From Streptomyces sp. ISL-98 (GTDB lineage: Bacteria > Actinomycetota > Actinomycetes > Streptomycetales > Streptomycetaceae), in NCBI RefSeq assembly GCF_018614055.1, contig NZ_JAGGPB010000003.1, forward strand, positions 16,567-80,566: DNA of 64,000 nt, written 5' to 3'. The first letter of the stretch is position 1. Each line of letters starts with the position of its first letter. Both the position numbers and the translations under genes were made by a program. Shown one piece after another: positions 1 to 8,314 of this stretch. The notes beneath the pieces are model-generated. The model saw only the letters and a list, made by a program, of their open reading frames with translations. It did not search any database and was not told the origin of the DNA.

Positions 1-217
1 CCTGTTCGCGCAGCCTTCCCGTCCACTCGAAGAGCTCGTCGTGGGTCGCCAGGTCGTCGAGGTGCACAACGGGTGCGCCGCCGAGCGCCGCCGCGAGCCG
101 TGCGGCGAAGGTGCTCTTGCCGGAGCCCGCGTGCCCGTCGACCGCGATCAGACGCACGGGGCCGCAGGAGGGCGGCAGGGCGCGGAGCTGCGCGGCGAGC
201 GGGTCGAGGTGTTCCAT
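1..217 (-). CDS. P-loop ATP-binding protein, uridine kinase-like (partial, C-terminus outside window)
   Basis: The reverse strand from the ATG at 217 reads MEHLDPLAAQLRALPPSC and then a strand-loop segment with the Walker A motif GHAGSGKST at about residues 28-36. LDDL follows, as in uridine kinase and small NMP-kinase-like proteins where it lies near the nucleoside. About 72 residues are present and the frame is open to the left edge. The family phosphorylates nucleosides or similar small substrates in the cytoplasm, but the substrate cannot be told from this fragment. It is transcribed away from the C39 peptidase gene, so 218-417 is a divergent promoter region. Confidence 0.75.
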   Translation of the reverse strand, partial: MEHLDPLAAQLRALPPSCGPVRLIAVDGHAGSGKSTFAARLAAALGGAPVVHLDDLATHDELFEWTGRLREQ

Positions 218-417
218 TCCGCCCACCCTAGATCCCTGCGGGCCCCACCTCGCAAGGGTCCGCAGGGCACACTGGTGGCCTGCGCCAGTGGTCTACACCA
301 ATATTCCCGGTGCGACGCGGTCCGAGGTGCTGGCAGAAGTCGGCCGGGACCGGCCATAGTTGGCGGACCGTCGTGTACCTGCCTGTGCCATCCGCACCCG
401 ACTGGAGGGCCGTGATC

Positions 418-1788
418 ATGACCAGACCCGCTTCGCGCCGCACCGTCCTGACCGCCGCGATCGCGGCAGCCGCAGGCACGACCGCGGCATCAGCCACGGC
501 TCCGGCCGCCGCTGCCCCACCCGCCGCTGCCGCCTCGTCCGACGTCTCTGCCGCGCCGCAGCTCGTCGACAACCGCTTCTGGTCCTCCTACACCGACTGG
601 CGCAGCGGCACCGCGGACGGCACCGAGGCCGTGGCACACCGCCGCCCCGGGCTCGTCATCGCCGCGCCGAAGGGGCGCACCGACTACCGGGACCCGCACA
701 CCGGCAAGACCTCCACCTGGGAGTACGCGACCTGGACCTCGCCGGTCCACCGTTCGACGGTCCCGGCGTCCGAGGTCATCGCGTCCTGGAACGCCGACAC
801 CCCGGCGGGCACCTGGCTGGCGGTCGAGTTCTCCGGCACATACTCGGACGGCGGCACGACGCCCTGGTACGTGATGGGCCGCTGGGCGGCGGGCGACGGC
901 GACATCAGGCGTACATCAGTCGACAAGCAGACCGACGGCCGCAGCGCCGTCTGGACCGACACCGTCGCCGTCAATGCCTCGGCAGGCGGCCTGCGCGTGG
1001 CCTCGTACCAGCTGCGACTGACGCTGTACCGCACCCCCGGCACGACGCTCACCCCCACCGTCTGGCGCCTCGGCGCCATGGCCTCGGACGTGCCGGACCG
1101 CTTCACGGTGCCGGCGTCGCAGCCGCAGGTGGCCAGGGAGCTCGTGGTTCCGCGCTACTCGCAGAACACGCACATCGGTCAGTACCCGGAGTACGACAAC
1201 GGCGGCGAGGCCTGGTGCAGCCCCACCTCCTCCCAGATGATCAGCGAGTACTGGGGCCGGAAACCCACCGCCGAGGACCTGGCCTGGGTCAATCCGGCCT
1301 TCGACGACCCCCAGGTCTGCCACGCGGCCCGCTTCACGTTCGACTACCAGTACAACGGGTGCGGGAACTGGCCCTTCAACGCCGCCTACGCCGCGACGTA
1401 CGAGGACATGAGCTCCGTCGTCACCCGCCTGCACTCGCTCGACGACCTGGAGACGCTGATCCGCGCGGGCATCCCGGCCATCACGTCGCAGTCCTTCCTC
1501 AAGGGGGAGCTGACGGGCGCGGGCTACGGCACGGCCGGTCACATCATGACGGTCGTCGGCTTCACCCCCGAAGGGGATGTGATCGCGAACGATCCGGCGT
1601 CGCCGAGCAACGAGGCCGTACGCCGCGTCTACAAGCGCCGGGAGTGGGAGAACATCTGGCTCCGTACGAAGCGCTACAACGCGAGCGGAAAGGTGGTGTC
1701 CGGCGTGGGCGGCGTCTGCTACGTCTACTGGCCCGCCCACCCCACGACCACCCAGCAACGCGCACTCGAAGCAGTAGGCATCAGCTGA
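418..1788 (+). CDS. Tat-exported C39-like cysteine peptidase
   Basis: 456 residues. The ATG at 418 follows GGAGGG with an 8-base spacer; the GTG at 412 lies too close to that site. The N-terminus carries SRRTVLTAA and an Ala-rich stretch, a twin-arginine signal peptide. The C-terminal half has the papain-like layout of C39-like peptidases: Cys in GEAWCSPTS, His in GHIMTVVGF, then NDPAS supplying the Asp. The middle is beta-rich and probably binds cell wall or substrate. It is expected outside the membrane or in the wall; the substrate is unknown. The stop overlaps the convergent membrane-protein gene by 8 bases. Confidence 0.85.
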   Translation: MTRPASRRTVLTAAIAAAAGTTAASATAPAAAAPPAAAASSDVSAAPQLVDNRFWSSYTDWRSGTADGTEAVAHRRPGLVIAAPKGRTDYRDPHTGKTSTWEYATWTSPVHRSTVPASEVIASWNADTPAGTWLAVEFSGTYSDGGTTPWYVMGRWAAGDGDIRRTSVDKQTDGRSAVWTDTVAVNASAGGLRVASYQLRLTLYRTPGTTLTPTVWRLGAMASDVPDRFTVPASQPQVARELVVPRYSQNTHIGQYPEYDNGGEAWCSPTSSQMISEYWGRKPTAEDLAWVNPAFDDPQVCHAARFTFDYQYNGCGNWPFNAAYAATYEDMSSVVTRLHSLDDLETLIRAGIPAITSQSFLKGELTGAGYGTAGHIMTVVGFTPEGDVIANDPASPSNEAVRRVYKRREWENIWLRTKRYNASGKVVSGVGGVCYVYWPAHPTTTQQRALEAVGIS

Positions 1789-2656
1789 CGCACGGCGCGT
1801 CCGCCCTCCAGTGCCGACCCGGGACCCCCACCAGGCCGTACAGCACCCGCACCGGCCCCCGCCCCGGCAGCAGCACCACACCCGCCAGCACCGCGAAAAG
1901 CCCCAGCCCGACCGTCCACCCCATCACGCGTACGAGGAGACTCGCGGCCAGTGCCCCGGCGAACGGCAGGCCGTAGACCCCGGCCGCCGCGACGGCGACG
2001 GCCACGACGCGCGGCACCTTGCGGTCCTCGTCCGCACCCGGCAGCCGCCACCCCTCCACCAGCCAGCCGATCTCGGTGAGCAGCATGGTCCCGATGACGG
2101 CCGCACCCAGGACCAGCAGCGCGAGGAACGTCCCCGACGTCAGGAAGTCCAGGACGTTGTTGACGACGCTCTCGCGGGGCCAGTCGGCGTACGCGCTCGC
2201 GCTGGTGGTCAGCAGCCGCCGGTAGCCGTTCCCGTCCCAGCCGTGGATCAGCGTGCCGAAGAGCAGGAAGTAGCCGCCCACGGCCTGCAGGTACGCCCAG
2301 TACCCCGCCCCCACCAGCACGAAGACCCGGGCCACCAGGAACCCGAGCAGCGTGGCGACGACGATCCCGCCGGCGTAGAACAGTACGAAACCGGCCCACA
2401 GGCCGTCGTGCCCGTGCGCCACGTGCATGGTCGCCCAGGACGGGTTCTGCCAGAGCAGGAAGAGCCCGGACGGCACCATCAGGACCGCCGCGAAGAGCAG
2501 CGTGAGTGCGAGATACGGATCGGCGGCGCGACTGCGTGTCCGTACGCCCTCGCCCTGCACCGACCGCTCCCACCACTGGAGCTGGCGGCCCGCGGACAGT
2601 GCGAAGGTCGCCCCGATCGCGTACGCCCAGAAGAGCGCCGCCTGGATCTGGATCAC
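1781..2656 (-). CDS. Polytopic membrane protein of unknown function
   Basis: 291 residues starting at a GTG whose GTGA overlaps the stop of the DUF6114 gene, so translation is coupled. Several hydrophobic segments are clear, for example LALTLLFAAVLMVPSGLFLL, LWAGFVLFYAGGIVVATLLGF, YFLLFGTLIHGW and FLALLVLGAAVIGTMLLTE. I count six to eight membrane spans with short loops. I do not recognise a catalytic motif or transporter signature. Its place as last gene of the DUF6230-DUF6114 operon suggests it acts with those envelope-associated proteins; that is inference from position only. Confidence 0.75.
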   Translation of the reverse strand: MIQIQAALFWAYAIGATFALSAGRQLQWWERSVQGEGVRTRSRAADPYLALTLLFAAVLMVPSGLFLLWQNPSWATMHVAHGHDGLWAGFVLFYAGGIVVATLLGFLVARVFVLVGAGYWAYLQAVGGYFLLFGTLIHGWDGNGYRRLLTTSASAYADWPRESVVNNVLDFLTSGTFLALLVLGAAVIGTMLLTEIGWLVEGWRLPGADEDRKVPRVVAVAVAAAGVYGLPFAGALAASLLVRVMGWTVGLGLFAVLAGVVLLPGRGPVRVLYGLVGVPGRHWRADAPCVS

Positions 2657-3591
2657 GACGCCTCCAGTGTCAGTCCGTCCGTAACGATCACGTCCGATGT
2701 GACGAGCGCCTGTTCGGCACTGACGTCGGTCATGAACACGAAGGGCGGCACCACGGGAGGTACGGGCAGGCCGTCCGGGGTGAAGGTGAGGCAGAGCACC
2801 CCCTGCAGGCAACCGCTGAACTTGGTGAGGTAAAGGGTGACGTTGCCGCTCAGGTCCAGGGTGTCCGCGCCGAGGGCCAGTTCGTCGCGGCCGTCGCGGG
2901 TCTTGAGGCGGTAGTCGGTGAGGGACGCCGACCGCATCTTGAGCACCATCGCCTTCACGGGCCCGTCCGCGGTCGGCACCTCCCGTACCCCCGCGATCAG
3001 AAAGCCCTTGGGGGCGAAAACAGTGGTGGTCACGGTCGGCGGCGTCCGGGGCGCGACGATCGGGCCGGGCGCCGGCGCCCTCCCGACCGGCGTCCCGCCG
3101 AACGTCGCGGCCAGCAGCACGACGGGCAGCGCGGCCGCGAGCGTGCGCGGCCCCTGCCCGTCCCGCAGCGGCACCCCCTGCTCGGCCTCCTCGTCCCGTA
3201 CGGGCGTCCAGCCGAAGCCCATCGCACTGCCCGCGATCCCGAGGCCCATGCCGACCAGGAAGCCGCCCAGGTTGGTCGCGGCGAATGACAGTACGGACAG
3301 GATCAGCGCGTTGATGCTGACGTAATGCCGGGTGTGCGGCAGGAACCACAGGAACAGCCCCGCGGCGATCAGCGCGAGCCCGATCCCGATCGCCGCGAGC
3401 CCGCCGAGCCCGAGACTCACCAGCACCGTCAGCGGCGACAGCGGTACGAGCAGCAGCTCGGCGCCGCCCAGCATCAGCAGCAGCCCGCCCCAGAACGGGC
3501 GGGTCCGCCGCCAGGCGCGAAACCTGCGCCGCCCGTCCGGGTACGGCAGCCGGTCGTCCAGCCATCCGCTGGCCGGATTCGTCAGAAGCAC
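2653..3591 (-). CDS. DUF6114 family membrane protein
   Basis: 312 residues. The GTG start at 3591 lies inside the last codons of the DUF6230 gene, so the two overlap by 10 bases. The N-terminal half has about four membrane segments (FWGGLLLMLGGAELLLVPLS, LGLGGLAAIGIGLALIAAGL, INALILSVLSFAATNLGG, then a helix near residue 155). The C-terminal half is a beta-rich domain predicted outside, ending in TDGLTLEAS. Genes of this type sit next to DUF6230 genes in many streptomycetes, and I assign the family on that pairing plus the sequence pattern. The molecular function is unknown. Confidence 0.8.
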   Translation of the reverse strand: MLLTNPASGWLDDRLPYPDGRRRFRAWRRTRPFWGGLLLMLGGAELLLVPLSPLTVLVSLGLGGLAAIGIGLALIAAGLFLWFLPHTRHYVSINALILSVLSFAATNLGGFLVGMGLGIAGSAMGFGWTPVRDEEAEQGVPLRDGQGPRTLAAALPVVLLAATFGGTPVGRAPAPGPIVAPRTPPTVTTTVFAPKGFLIAGVREVPTADGPVKAMVLKMRSASLTDYRLKTRDGRDELALGADTLDLSGNVTLYLTKFSGCLQGVLCLTFTPDGLPVPPVVPPFVFMTDVSAEQALVTSDVIVTDGLTLEAS

Positions 3592-4214
3592 TTCTTGCCG
3601 TCCAGGCTCACGTCGATGCTGAGCCCCTTCAGCCGGAAGTTCCCGCCGGTCGCGGACCAGGCGTGCGACTTCACGCCCGAGACCTCGATGTCCCCGGCCT
3701 GGAGCCCGAACTTTCCGGTCTCGCCCTTGACGCCCGGCACCTGGTCGAGGGTCGAGGCGTCACGGCCGATCTGCGCCGTGCCGAAGCGGGCGTCGCCGAC
3801 CAGGTCCTCCGCGTCGATGACCAGACTGCTGGCCGTCACGTCACCGGCCTTGCCGCCCGCCGTCAGCTTGAAGACGACCTTGCCGACCGGAGTGCCGATC
3901 TCGGCGGCCTGGCAGATGTCGCTGAGCCGTGCGTCGCCGATGCCGAGCAGAGCGACGGGATGGCCCTTGCCGTCCGCCGACCGGTCCGTCTGTACGTAAC
4001 TGGACAGGCCCTGGCTGGTCAGCTTCCCCGACGACACCTGGAAACTCGTGCCGGACACGGCGAACGAGGCGGCCAGGGCGCCCTCGCCCATCATGGCGGC
4101 CATCATCCCGACGGTGAGGACCGCCGGCATCGCGACGACCGCGGTCTTCTTCCATGCCGTTCTGCCTTCGACCCCAGCAGTCGGCTTCTTGGCTGCGCTG
4201 TTGGCTGCGCTCAT
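3582..4214 (-). CDS. DUF6230 family exported or membrane-anchored protein
   Basis: 210 residues; ATG at 4214 preceded by GGGAGGAACG. A basic N-terminus and a hydrophobic helix (VVAMPAVLTVGMMAAMMGEG, about residues 27-46) precede a beta-rich domain with only two cysteines, in SDIC and at the end, KKCF. These could pair in the oxidising envelope. It resembles the DUF6230 proteins, sometimes labelled cholesterol esterase in databases, but I see no G-x-S-x-G lipase motif and would not use that name. It is first gene of a three-gene operon and faces the TetR gene. Confidence 0.8.
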   Translation of the reverse strand: MSAANSAAKKPTAGVEGRTAWKKTAVVAMPAVLTVGMMAAMMGEGALAASFAVSGTSFQVSSGKLTSQGLSSYVQTDRSADGKGHPVALLGIGDARLSDICQAAEIGTPVGKVVFKLTAGGKAGDVTASSLVIDAEDLVGDARFGTAQIGRDASTLDQVPGVKGETGKFGLQAGDIEVSGVKSHAWSATGGNFRLKGLSIDVSLDGKKCF

Positions 4215-4351
4215 GTTTTCGTTCCTCCCGTACGTCGTCCGTGCGCAGGGGAAGTGCGTGGAAGAGCACCTGCAGGACGGCGCAGAAAGGGAGTTGGCGC
4301 AGGTCTGCCATACTGCGGAGATCCTGTGGCAGTTGGAGACTAGGGCCGAAT

Positions 4352-4981
4352 TTGAATATTAGTCAACAGCGCGGTTCCACCGAGCGTTCGCAGGTGCGCC
4401 GCGCCGAACTCATCGCGACCGGACGGAAGTTGTTCGCCGACACGTCGTACGACGCACTGTCGATGGACGACATCGCCCGGCACGCGGGCGTCGCCAAGGG
4501 CTTGATCTACTACTACTTCAAGAGCAAACGCGGCTACTACCTCGCCATCATCGAGGAGTCCGTGGCCGACCTGGTCGCGCGCGCCGGCAGCGACACCGAC
4601 CTCCCGCGCACCGAGCGCGTCCAGCGCACCATGGACGGCTACCTGCGCTACGCCCAGCACCACCAGGCTGCGTACCGGACCATCGTCACGGGCGGCGTCG
4701 GCTTCGACACCCAGGTCCAGGCGATACGCGACGCGGTGCGCGAGGAGCTGATCGCCACCATCGCGGAGGGGGCGTACGGCCGCCGCGACATCCCGCTTGT
4801 CGCCCGCCTGGCGCTGATCGGCTGGATGACCGGCGTCGAAGGGGTCACGCTGGACTGGCTGGGCCATCAGGAGCTGGAAAGGGACGAAGTGCGCGAGCTG
4901 CTCATACGGCTGCTGCGCGGCACTCTTCGTACGATCGAGGAACTGGAGCCCGGCTGCCCCGCGCCGCCCGCCACCCCGTGA
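4352..4981 (+). CDS. TetR/AcrR family transcriptional regulator
   Basis: 209 residues from the TTG at 4352, which follows GGAGA with a 12-base gap; the start is uncertain. The helix-turn-helix is canonical: RAELIATGRKLFADTSYDALSMDDIARHAGVAKGLIYYYFKSK at about residues 15-57, given here only as its extent and end motif YYYFKSK. The rest is an all-helical ligand and dimer domain. It is divergent from the DUF6230-DUF6114 operon, so it probably represses that operon and itself. The ligand is unknown. An imperfect CTGCCA/TGGCAG pair lies in the shared upstream region. Confidence 0.88.
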   Translation: MNISQQRGSTERSQVRRAELIATGRKLFADTSYDALSMDDIARHAGVAKGLIYYYFKSKRGYYLAIIEESVADLVARAGSDTDLPRTERVQRTMDGYLRYAQHHQAAYRTIVTGGVGFDTQVQAIRDAVREELIATIAEGAYGRRDIPLVARLALIGWMTGVEGVTLDWLGHQELERDEVRELLIRLLRGTLRTIEELEPGCPAPPATP

Positions 4982-5142
4982 CGGGAGCCCTTCCATCGGG
5001 CATACTCATCCCGCCACAGCCGCTGGCCAGCGACTTCCGTGATCCGGAGGGCGCGAAGGCGGCCCGGCAGCGAGACCCGGCGGCGCCGCCACACCCTGCG
5101 CGCGCGACCGCCGCAGTGCCCGACAGGGAGGAGAGCGCCGCA

Positions 5143-6315
5143 ATGCCCGACCGCGCCCCGGAGACGGTGGAACGTCAGCTGCCCACGGAGGAGTCCCGGG
5201 ATCTGCTCGCACTGGTGCGAGACATGATCCAGCGGGAGATCGCGCCCCAGGCGGCGGCCGAGGAGGACGCCGGGCACTTCCCGCGCGAGATCTTCACTCT
5301 GCTGTCCGCATCAGGTCTGCTCGGTCTGCCGTACGACGCCGAATACGGCGGCGGAGACCAGCCGTACGAGGTCTACCTTCAGGTCCTGGAAGAGCTCGCC
5401 TCGGCCCGCCTCACGGTCGGCCTCGGCGTCAGCGTCCACAGCCTCGCCTGCCACGCACTCGCCGGATACGGCACCAAGGAGCAGCGGGCCGAACATCTGC
5501 CCGCCATGCTGGGCGGCGGCCTGCTCGGCGCCTACTGCCTCTCCGAGCCCGCATCCGGTTCCGACGCGGCCTCGCTCCGCACCAAGGCAGTCCGCGACGG
5601 GGACGACTGGGTCATCAGCGGTACGAAGGCCTGGATCACCCACGGAGGGATCGCCGACTTCTACACGCTCCTCGCGCGTACGGGCGGGGAGGGCGCCCGG
5701 GGTATCACGGCCTTCCTGGTGCCCGGCGACGCCGAGGGGCTGAACGCCGCGCAGCCCGAGAAGAAGATGGGCATGAAGGGCTCGCCCACCGCCCAGCTGA
5801 ACTTCGACGGCGTACGCATCCCGGACTCCCGCCGTATCGGCGAGGAGGGCCAGGGCTTCGCGATAGCGCTGTCCGCGCTCGACTCGGGCCGGCTCGGCAT
5901 CGCGGCCTGTGCGGTCGGCGTGGCGCAGGCGGCGCTGGACGAGGCCGTCTCGTACGCCACCCAGCGGCAGCAGTTCGGCAGGCCGATCGCCGACTTCCAG
6001 GGCCTGCGCTTCATGCTCGCCGACATGGCCACCCAGATAGAGGCGGGCCGGGCGCTGTATCTCGCGGCCGCCCGCCTGCGGGACGCCGGGCGCCCCTTCT
6101 CGCGGCAGGCGGCGATGGCGAAGCTGTTCTGCACCGACGCGGCGATGCGGGTGACGACCGACGCCGTCCAGGTGCTCGGCGGCTACGGCTACACGCTGGA
6201 CTTCCCGGTCGAGCGCTTCATGCGCGAGGCGAAGGTGCTCCAGATCGTCGAGGGGACGAACCAGATTCAGCGCATGGTCATCGCCCGCCATCTCGCCGGG
6301 CCCGAAACGCGCTGA
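5143..6315 (+). CDS. Acyl-CoA dehydrogenase
   Basis: 390 residues. The ATG at 5143 follows GGGAGGAGAG; the longer reading from 4978 would add 55 low-complexity residues and overlap the TetR gene. The acyl-CoA dehydrogenase fold is complete: an N-terminal helical domain, the FAD/substrate signature YCLSEPASGSDAASL, WITHGG, and the C-terminal block VLGGYGYTLDFPVERFMREA followed by EGTNQIQR, whose Glu is the usual catalytic base. It should oxidise an acyl-CoA to the enoyl-CoA with FAD and pass electrons to ETF. Chain-length preference cannot be read. Confidence 0.92.
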   Translation: MPDRAPETVERQLPTEESRDLLALVRDMIQREIAPQAAAEEDAGHFPREIFTLLSASGLLGLPYDAEYGGGDQPYEVYLQVLEELASARLTVGLGVSVHSLACHALAGYGTKEQRAEHLPAMLGGGLLGAYCLSEPASGSDAASLRTKAVRDGDDWVISGTKAWITHGGIADFYTLLARTGGEGARGITAFLVPGDAEGLNAAQPEKKMGMKGSPTAQLNFDGVRIPDSRRIGEEGQGFAIALSALDSGRLGIAACAVGVAQAALDEAVSYATQRQQFGRPIADFQGLRFMLADMATQIEAGRALYLAAARLRDAGRPFSRQAAMAKLFCTDAAMRVTTDAVQVLGGYGYTLDFPVERFMREAKVLQIVEGTNQIQRMVIARHLAGPETR

Positions 6316-6523
6316 TCCGTTCCGCGTCCGGCCATGCCGGGGACGCCACGAGCCGCACCCACTCGGGGTCGCGGCGTCCCGGCAGGGTCCGGCCGCTGCT
6401 CTGCCACTGGTACATGAGGGCCCGGTAGAGGGGCGGATCCGGGGCATGCGGAAGCGATTCTTCGAGCGACAGGGGAGCGAGGCGCCGGCGTCCGTCACCG
6501 GCCTCGATGTACTGCAAGGTCAT
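6278..6523 (-). CDS. Small conserved-looking hypothetical protein
   Basis: 81 residues starting with MTLQYIEAGDG, overlapping the end of the acyl-CoA dehydrogenase gene by 38 bases on the other strand. Composition is normal for a soluble protein (EESLPHAPDPPLYRALMYQW, RRDPEWVRLVA) and not the Arg/Pro/Ala-rich pattern of shadow frames. A ribosome site is weak. I do not recognise a family. It may be a true small cytoplasmic protein; the overlap with the 3-prime end of the neighbour limits confidence. Confidence 0.55.
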   Translation of the reverse strand: MTLQYIEAGDGRRRLAPLSLEESLPHAPDPPLYRALMYQWQSSGRTLPGRRDPEWVRLVASPAWPDAERISAFRARRDGGR

Positions 6524-6560
6524 GCCTGGGCAACAGCCGGGGGTCCACCGGGGTTATCGC

Positions 6561-6581
6561 ACGGACGGTCCGAGCGTCCGT
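6561..6581. promoter_or_regulatory. Inverted repeat between the small gene at 6523 and the DUF7064-like gene
   Basis: ACGGACG at 6561-6567 and CGTCCGT at 6575-6581 form a perfect 7-bp inverted repeat with a 7-base centre. It lies in the 196-base divergent gap and could be an operator or a short hairpin. Nothing else in 6524-6719 is recognisable apart from the ribosome site of the next gene. Confidence 0.3.
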
Positions 6582-6719
6582 TCGCACAGTGACCGTACCG
6601 TCCGGCGGTGACACGAGTATGGCCCCGGGCACCATTCCTGACGTACCGTCATGTCCGCCGCCGGGGCCCGCACCCTCGGGCGACGCCGTATCCCGCTACG
6701 TCCGCCCAGGAGGACCGCC

Positions 6720-7844
6720 GTGGCCGAGGACCGCCCCATCGCGCTCGACGAATACCCCATCCACCAGGCCCCGCTGTCGATGAAGCACGTCGCGACGGGC
6801 GACCGCAACGCCTACGACCGCTGCATCTTCCAGCTCGTCGACCACACCGGCCGCGCCCTGCTCATCGCCGGTCTCGGCGTCTACCCGAACACCGGGGTGA
6901 TCGACGCCTACGCGACCCTGCGCATCGGCGACCGGCTGCACGCCGTCCGCGCATCCGACGCCCTCACCGACGACCGTATGAACCTCTCCGTCGGCCCGCT
7001 GCGCATAACCGTCGACGAGCCGTTGCGCCGCTTCTCGCTGCACTGCGACGCCGATCCGGCGGACCCGGACTCTCTCTCGTACGACGTCACCTGGACGGCG
7101 GAGTTCCCCGCCGTATGGGAGCCGCACCACGTCCAGCGGCGCGGCGACCGCCTGATGCTCGAAGGCCGCCGCTTCGTCCAGGCGGGTGGCGCCGCGGGCA
7201 CGATCCGCGTGGCGGGAGAGGAGATACGCCTGGCGGCGGGGGAGTGGACCGGGACCCGCGACCGGAGCTGGGGCGTGCGGCCCATCCCCGGCGAGGACGG
7301 CGGCCGCGCCGCCGAGGAACACCGCCCCGAGGGCTTCCACTGGCTCTGGATCCCGGTGCGCTTCGACGACCGCTTCCTGATGGTGATCGCCCAGGAGGAC
7401 GCCGACGGCCACCGCACCCTGAACGAAGCGCTCCTCGTGCGCGAGGGCGAACGCGACCTACAGCTCGGCTGGCCGCATGCCGACATCACGTACCGCCCGG
7501 GCACCCGCCACCCCGAGCGCGCCGTCATCCACCTCACGGACCCCGCGCGCAAGCCGCTGGAGCTGGGCGTCGAGATCCTGAACTCGTCGCCGCTGGCCGT
7601 CGGCGCCGGATACCCGCCTGCGGCCGACTGGCAGCACGGCAGCTGGCAGGGCCGCGGCTGGACGGACCGGCGTACGTACGACCTGTCCGACCCCACCGCG
7701 CACCCCATGGCCGCGTACGGCGTCACCGACCACGCCGCCCGCTTCACCCTGGACGGGCGGATCGGCCACGGCATCTTCGAACACGGCACCTTCGGCCGTC
7801 ACGACCCGAGCGGCTTCACCGGCTATGACTCGGTCGCCGGTTAG
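6720..7844 (+). CDS. Conserved protein with DUF7064/CrtC-like beta-barrel character
   Basis: 374 residues from the GTG at 6720, which has a perfect AGGAGG six bases upstream. The protein is beta-rich throughout with no signal peptide or membrane segment. A central GTRDRSWGVRP motif resembles the R/D-W-G signature of the lipocalin-like CrtC/AttH hydratase fold and of the DUF7064/DUF7065 group. Proteins of this group often occur beside phosphotransferase-like genes, as here. The reaction is unknown; a role in modifying a hydrophobic substrate is inference. There is no clear operon partner on the left. Confidence 0.6.
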   Translation: MAEDRPIALDEYPIHQAPLSMKHVATGDRNAYDRCIFQLVDHTGRALLIAGLGVYPNTGVIDAYATLRIGDRLHAVRASDALTDDRMNLSVGPLRITVDEPLRRFSLHCDADPADPDSLSYDVTWTAEFPAVWEPHHVQRRGDRLMLEGRRFVQAGGAAGTIRVAGEEIRLAAGEWTGTRDRSWGVRPIPGEDGGRAAEEHRPEGFHWLWIPVRFDDRFLMVIAQEDADGHRTLNEALLVREGERDLQLGWPHADITYRPGTRHPERAVIHLTDPARKPLELGVEILNSSPLAVGAGYPPAADWQHGSWQGRGWTDRRTYDLSDPTAHPMAAYGVTDHAARFTLDGRIGHGIFEHGTFGRHDPSGFTGYDSVAG

Positions 7845-7866
7845 CCGCCCGGGCCGCCGCATTGCC

Positions 7867-8160
7867 TCAGAGGACGAAGACGCTCTGCGCGGTCTCCGTG
7901 TAGTACGTCTCCCCGGGGTAGACCAGCCAGTCGACCTGACCCGTGCAGTCGGGCCCTGTCCAGACTTCGGCGATGGCATCGGTGTGGTTGCTGACAGACG
8001 ACGGGAACCAGTCGATCGGATAGCAGCCGCTCGGATCGGTGTGTCCGACGCCATTGATCACCAGCACGCCTTCGGCAGCGTAGGCGGAGTTCGGCACGGT
8101 CAGTGTGAGAGTCACGGCGGCCACGAGCACCCCCAGGGTCGTCGCCATGCGTCGCATCAT
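7867..8160 (-). CDS. Small secreted protein with one probable disulfide
   Basis: 97 residues. The first of two ATG codons, at 8160, follows AAGGAG with a 7-base spacer. A Sec signal peptide is plain: MMRRMATT, a hydrophobic core (LGVLVAAVTLTLTV) and SAYA-AEG as a likely cleavage site after about residue 28. The mature part of about 69 residues has only two cysteines (SGCYP and GPDCTG) and is rich in aromatic, Val and Thr residues, suggesting a small beta domain. I do not recognise it; a peptidase inhibitor-like fold is possible but unproven. Confidence 0.75.
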   Translation of the reverse strand: MMRRMATTLGVLVAAVTLTLTVPNSAYAAEGVLVINGVGHTDPSGCYPIDWFPSSVSNHTDAIAEVWTGPDCTGQVDWLVYPGETYYTETAQSVFVL

Positions 8161-8219
8161 GCGCGTGCTCCTTCTGCTACGGCGAGCCGCGCCCGACGCG
8201 ACCCGCTGAGGTAACCGAG

Positions 8220-8237
8220 CGTATGTGATCGCATACG
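8220..8237. promoter_or_regulatory. Palindrome in the divergent gap 8161-8314
   Basis: CGTATG at 8220-8225 and CATACG at 8232-8237 are perfect arms around TGATCG. On the minus strand it falls between an ATGACG and a TACGCT that could serve as -35 and -10 for the small secreted protein. An operator is plausible; there is no regulator gene next to it. Confidence 0.35.
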
Positions 8238-8314
8238 ACGCGTCATCGGCGTGCGGAGGCAACTCCCCACGCCGAGTGCGCTGTTCACCCCACCCACCTG
8301 CGAGGAGCACCGAC

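Noticed and set aside
3582..4214. Cholesterol esterase label for the DUF6230 protein
   Set aside because: No lipase nucleophile elbow or catalytic triad is visible.
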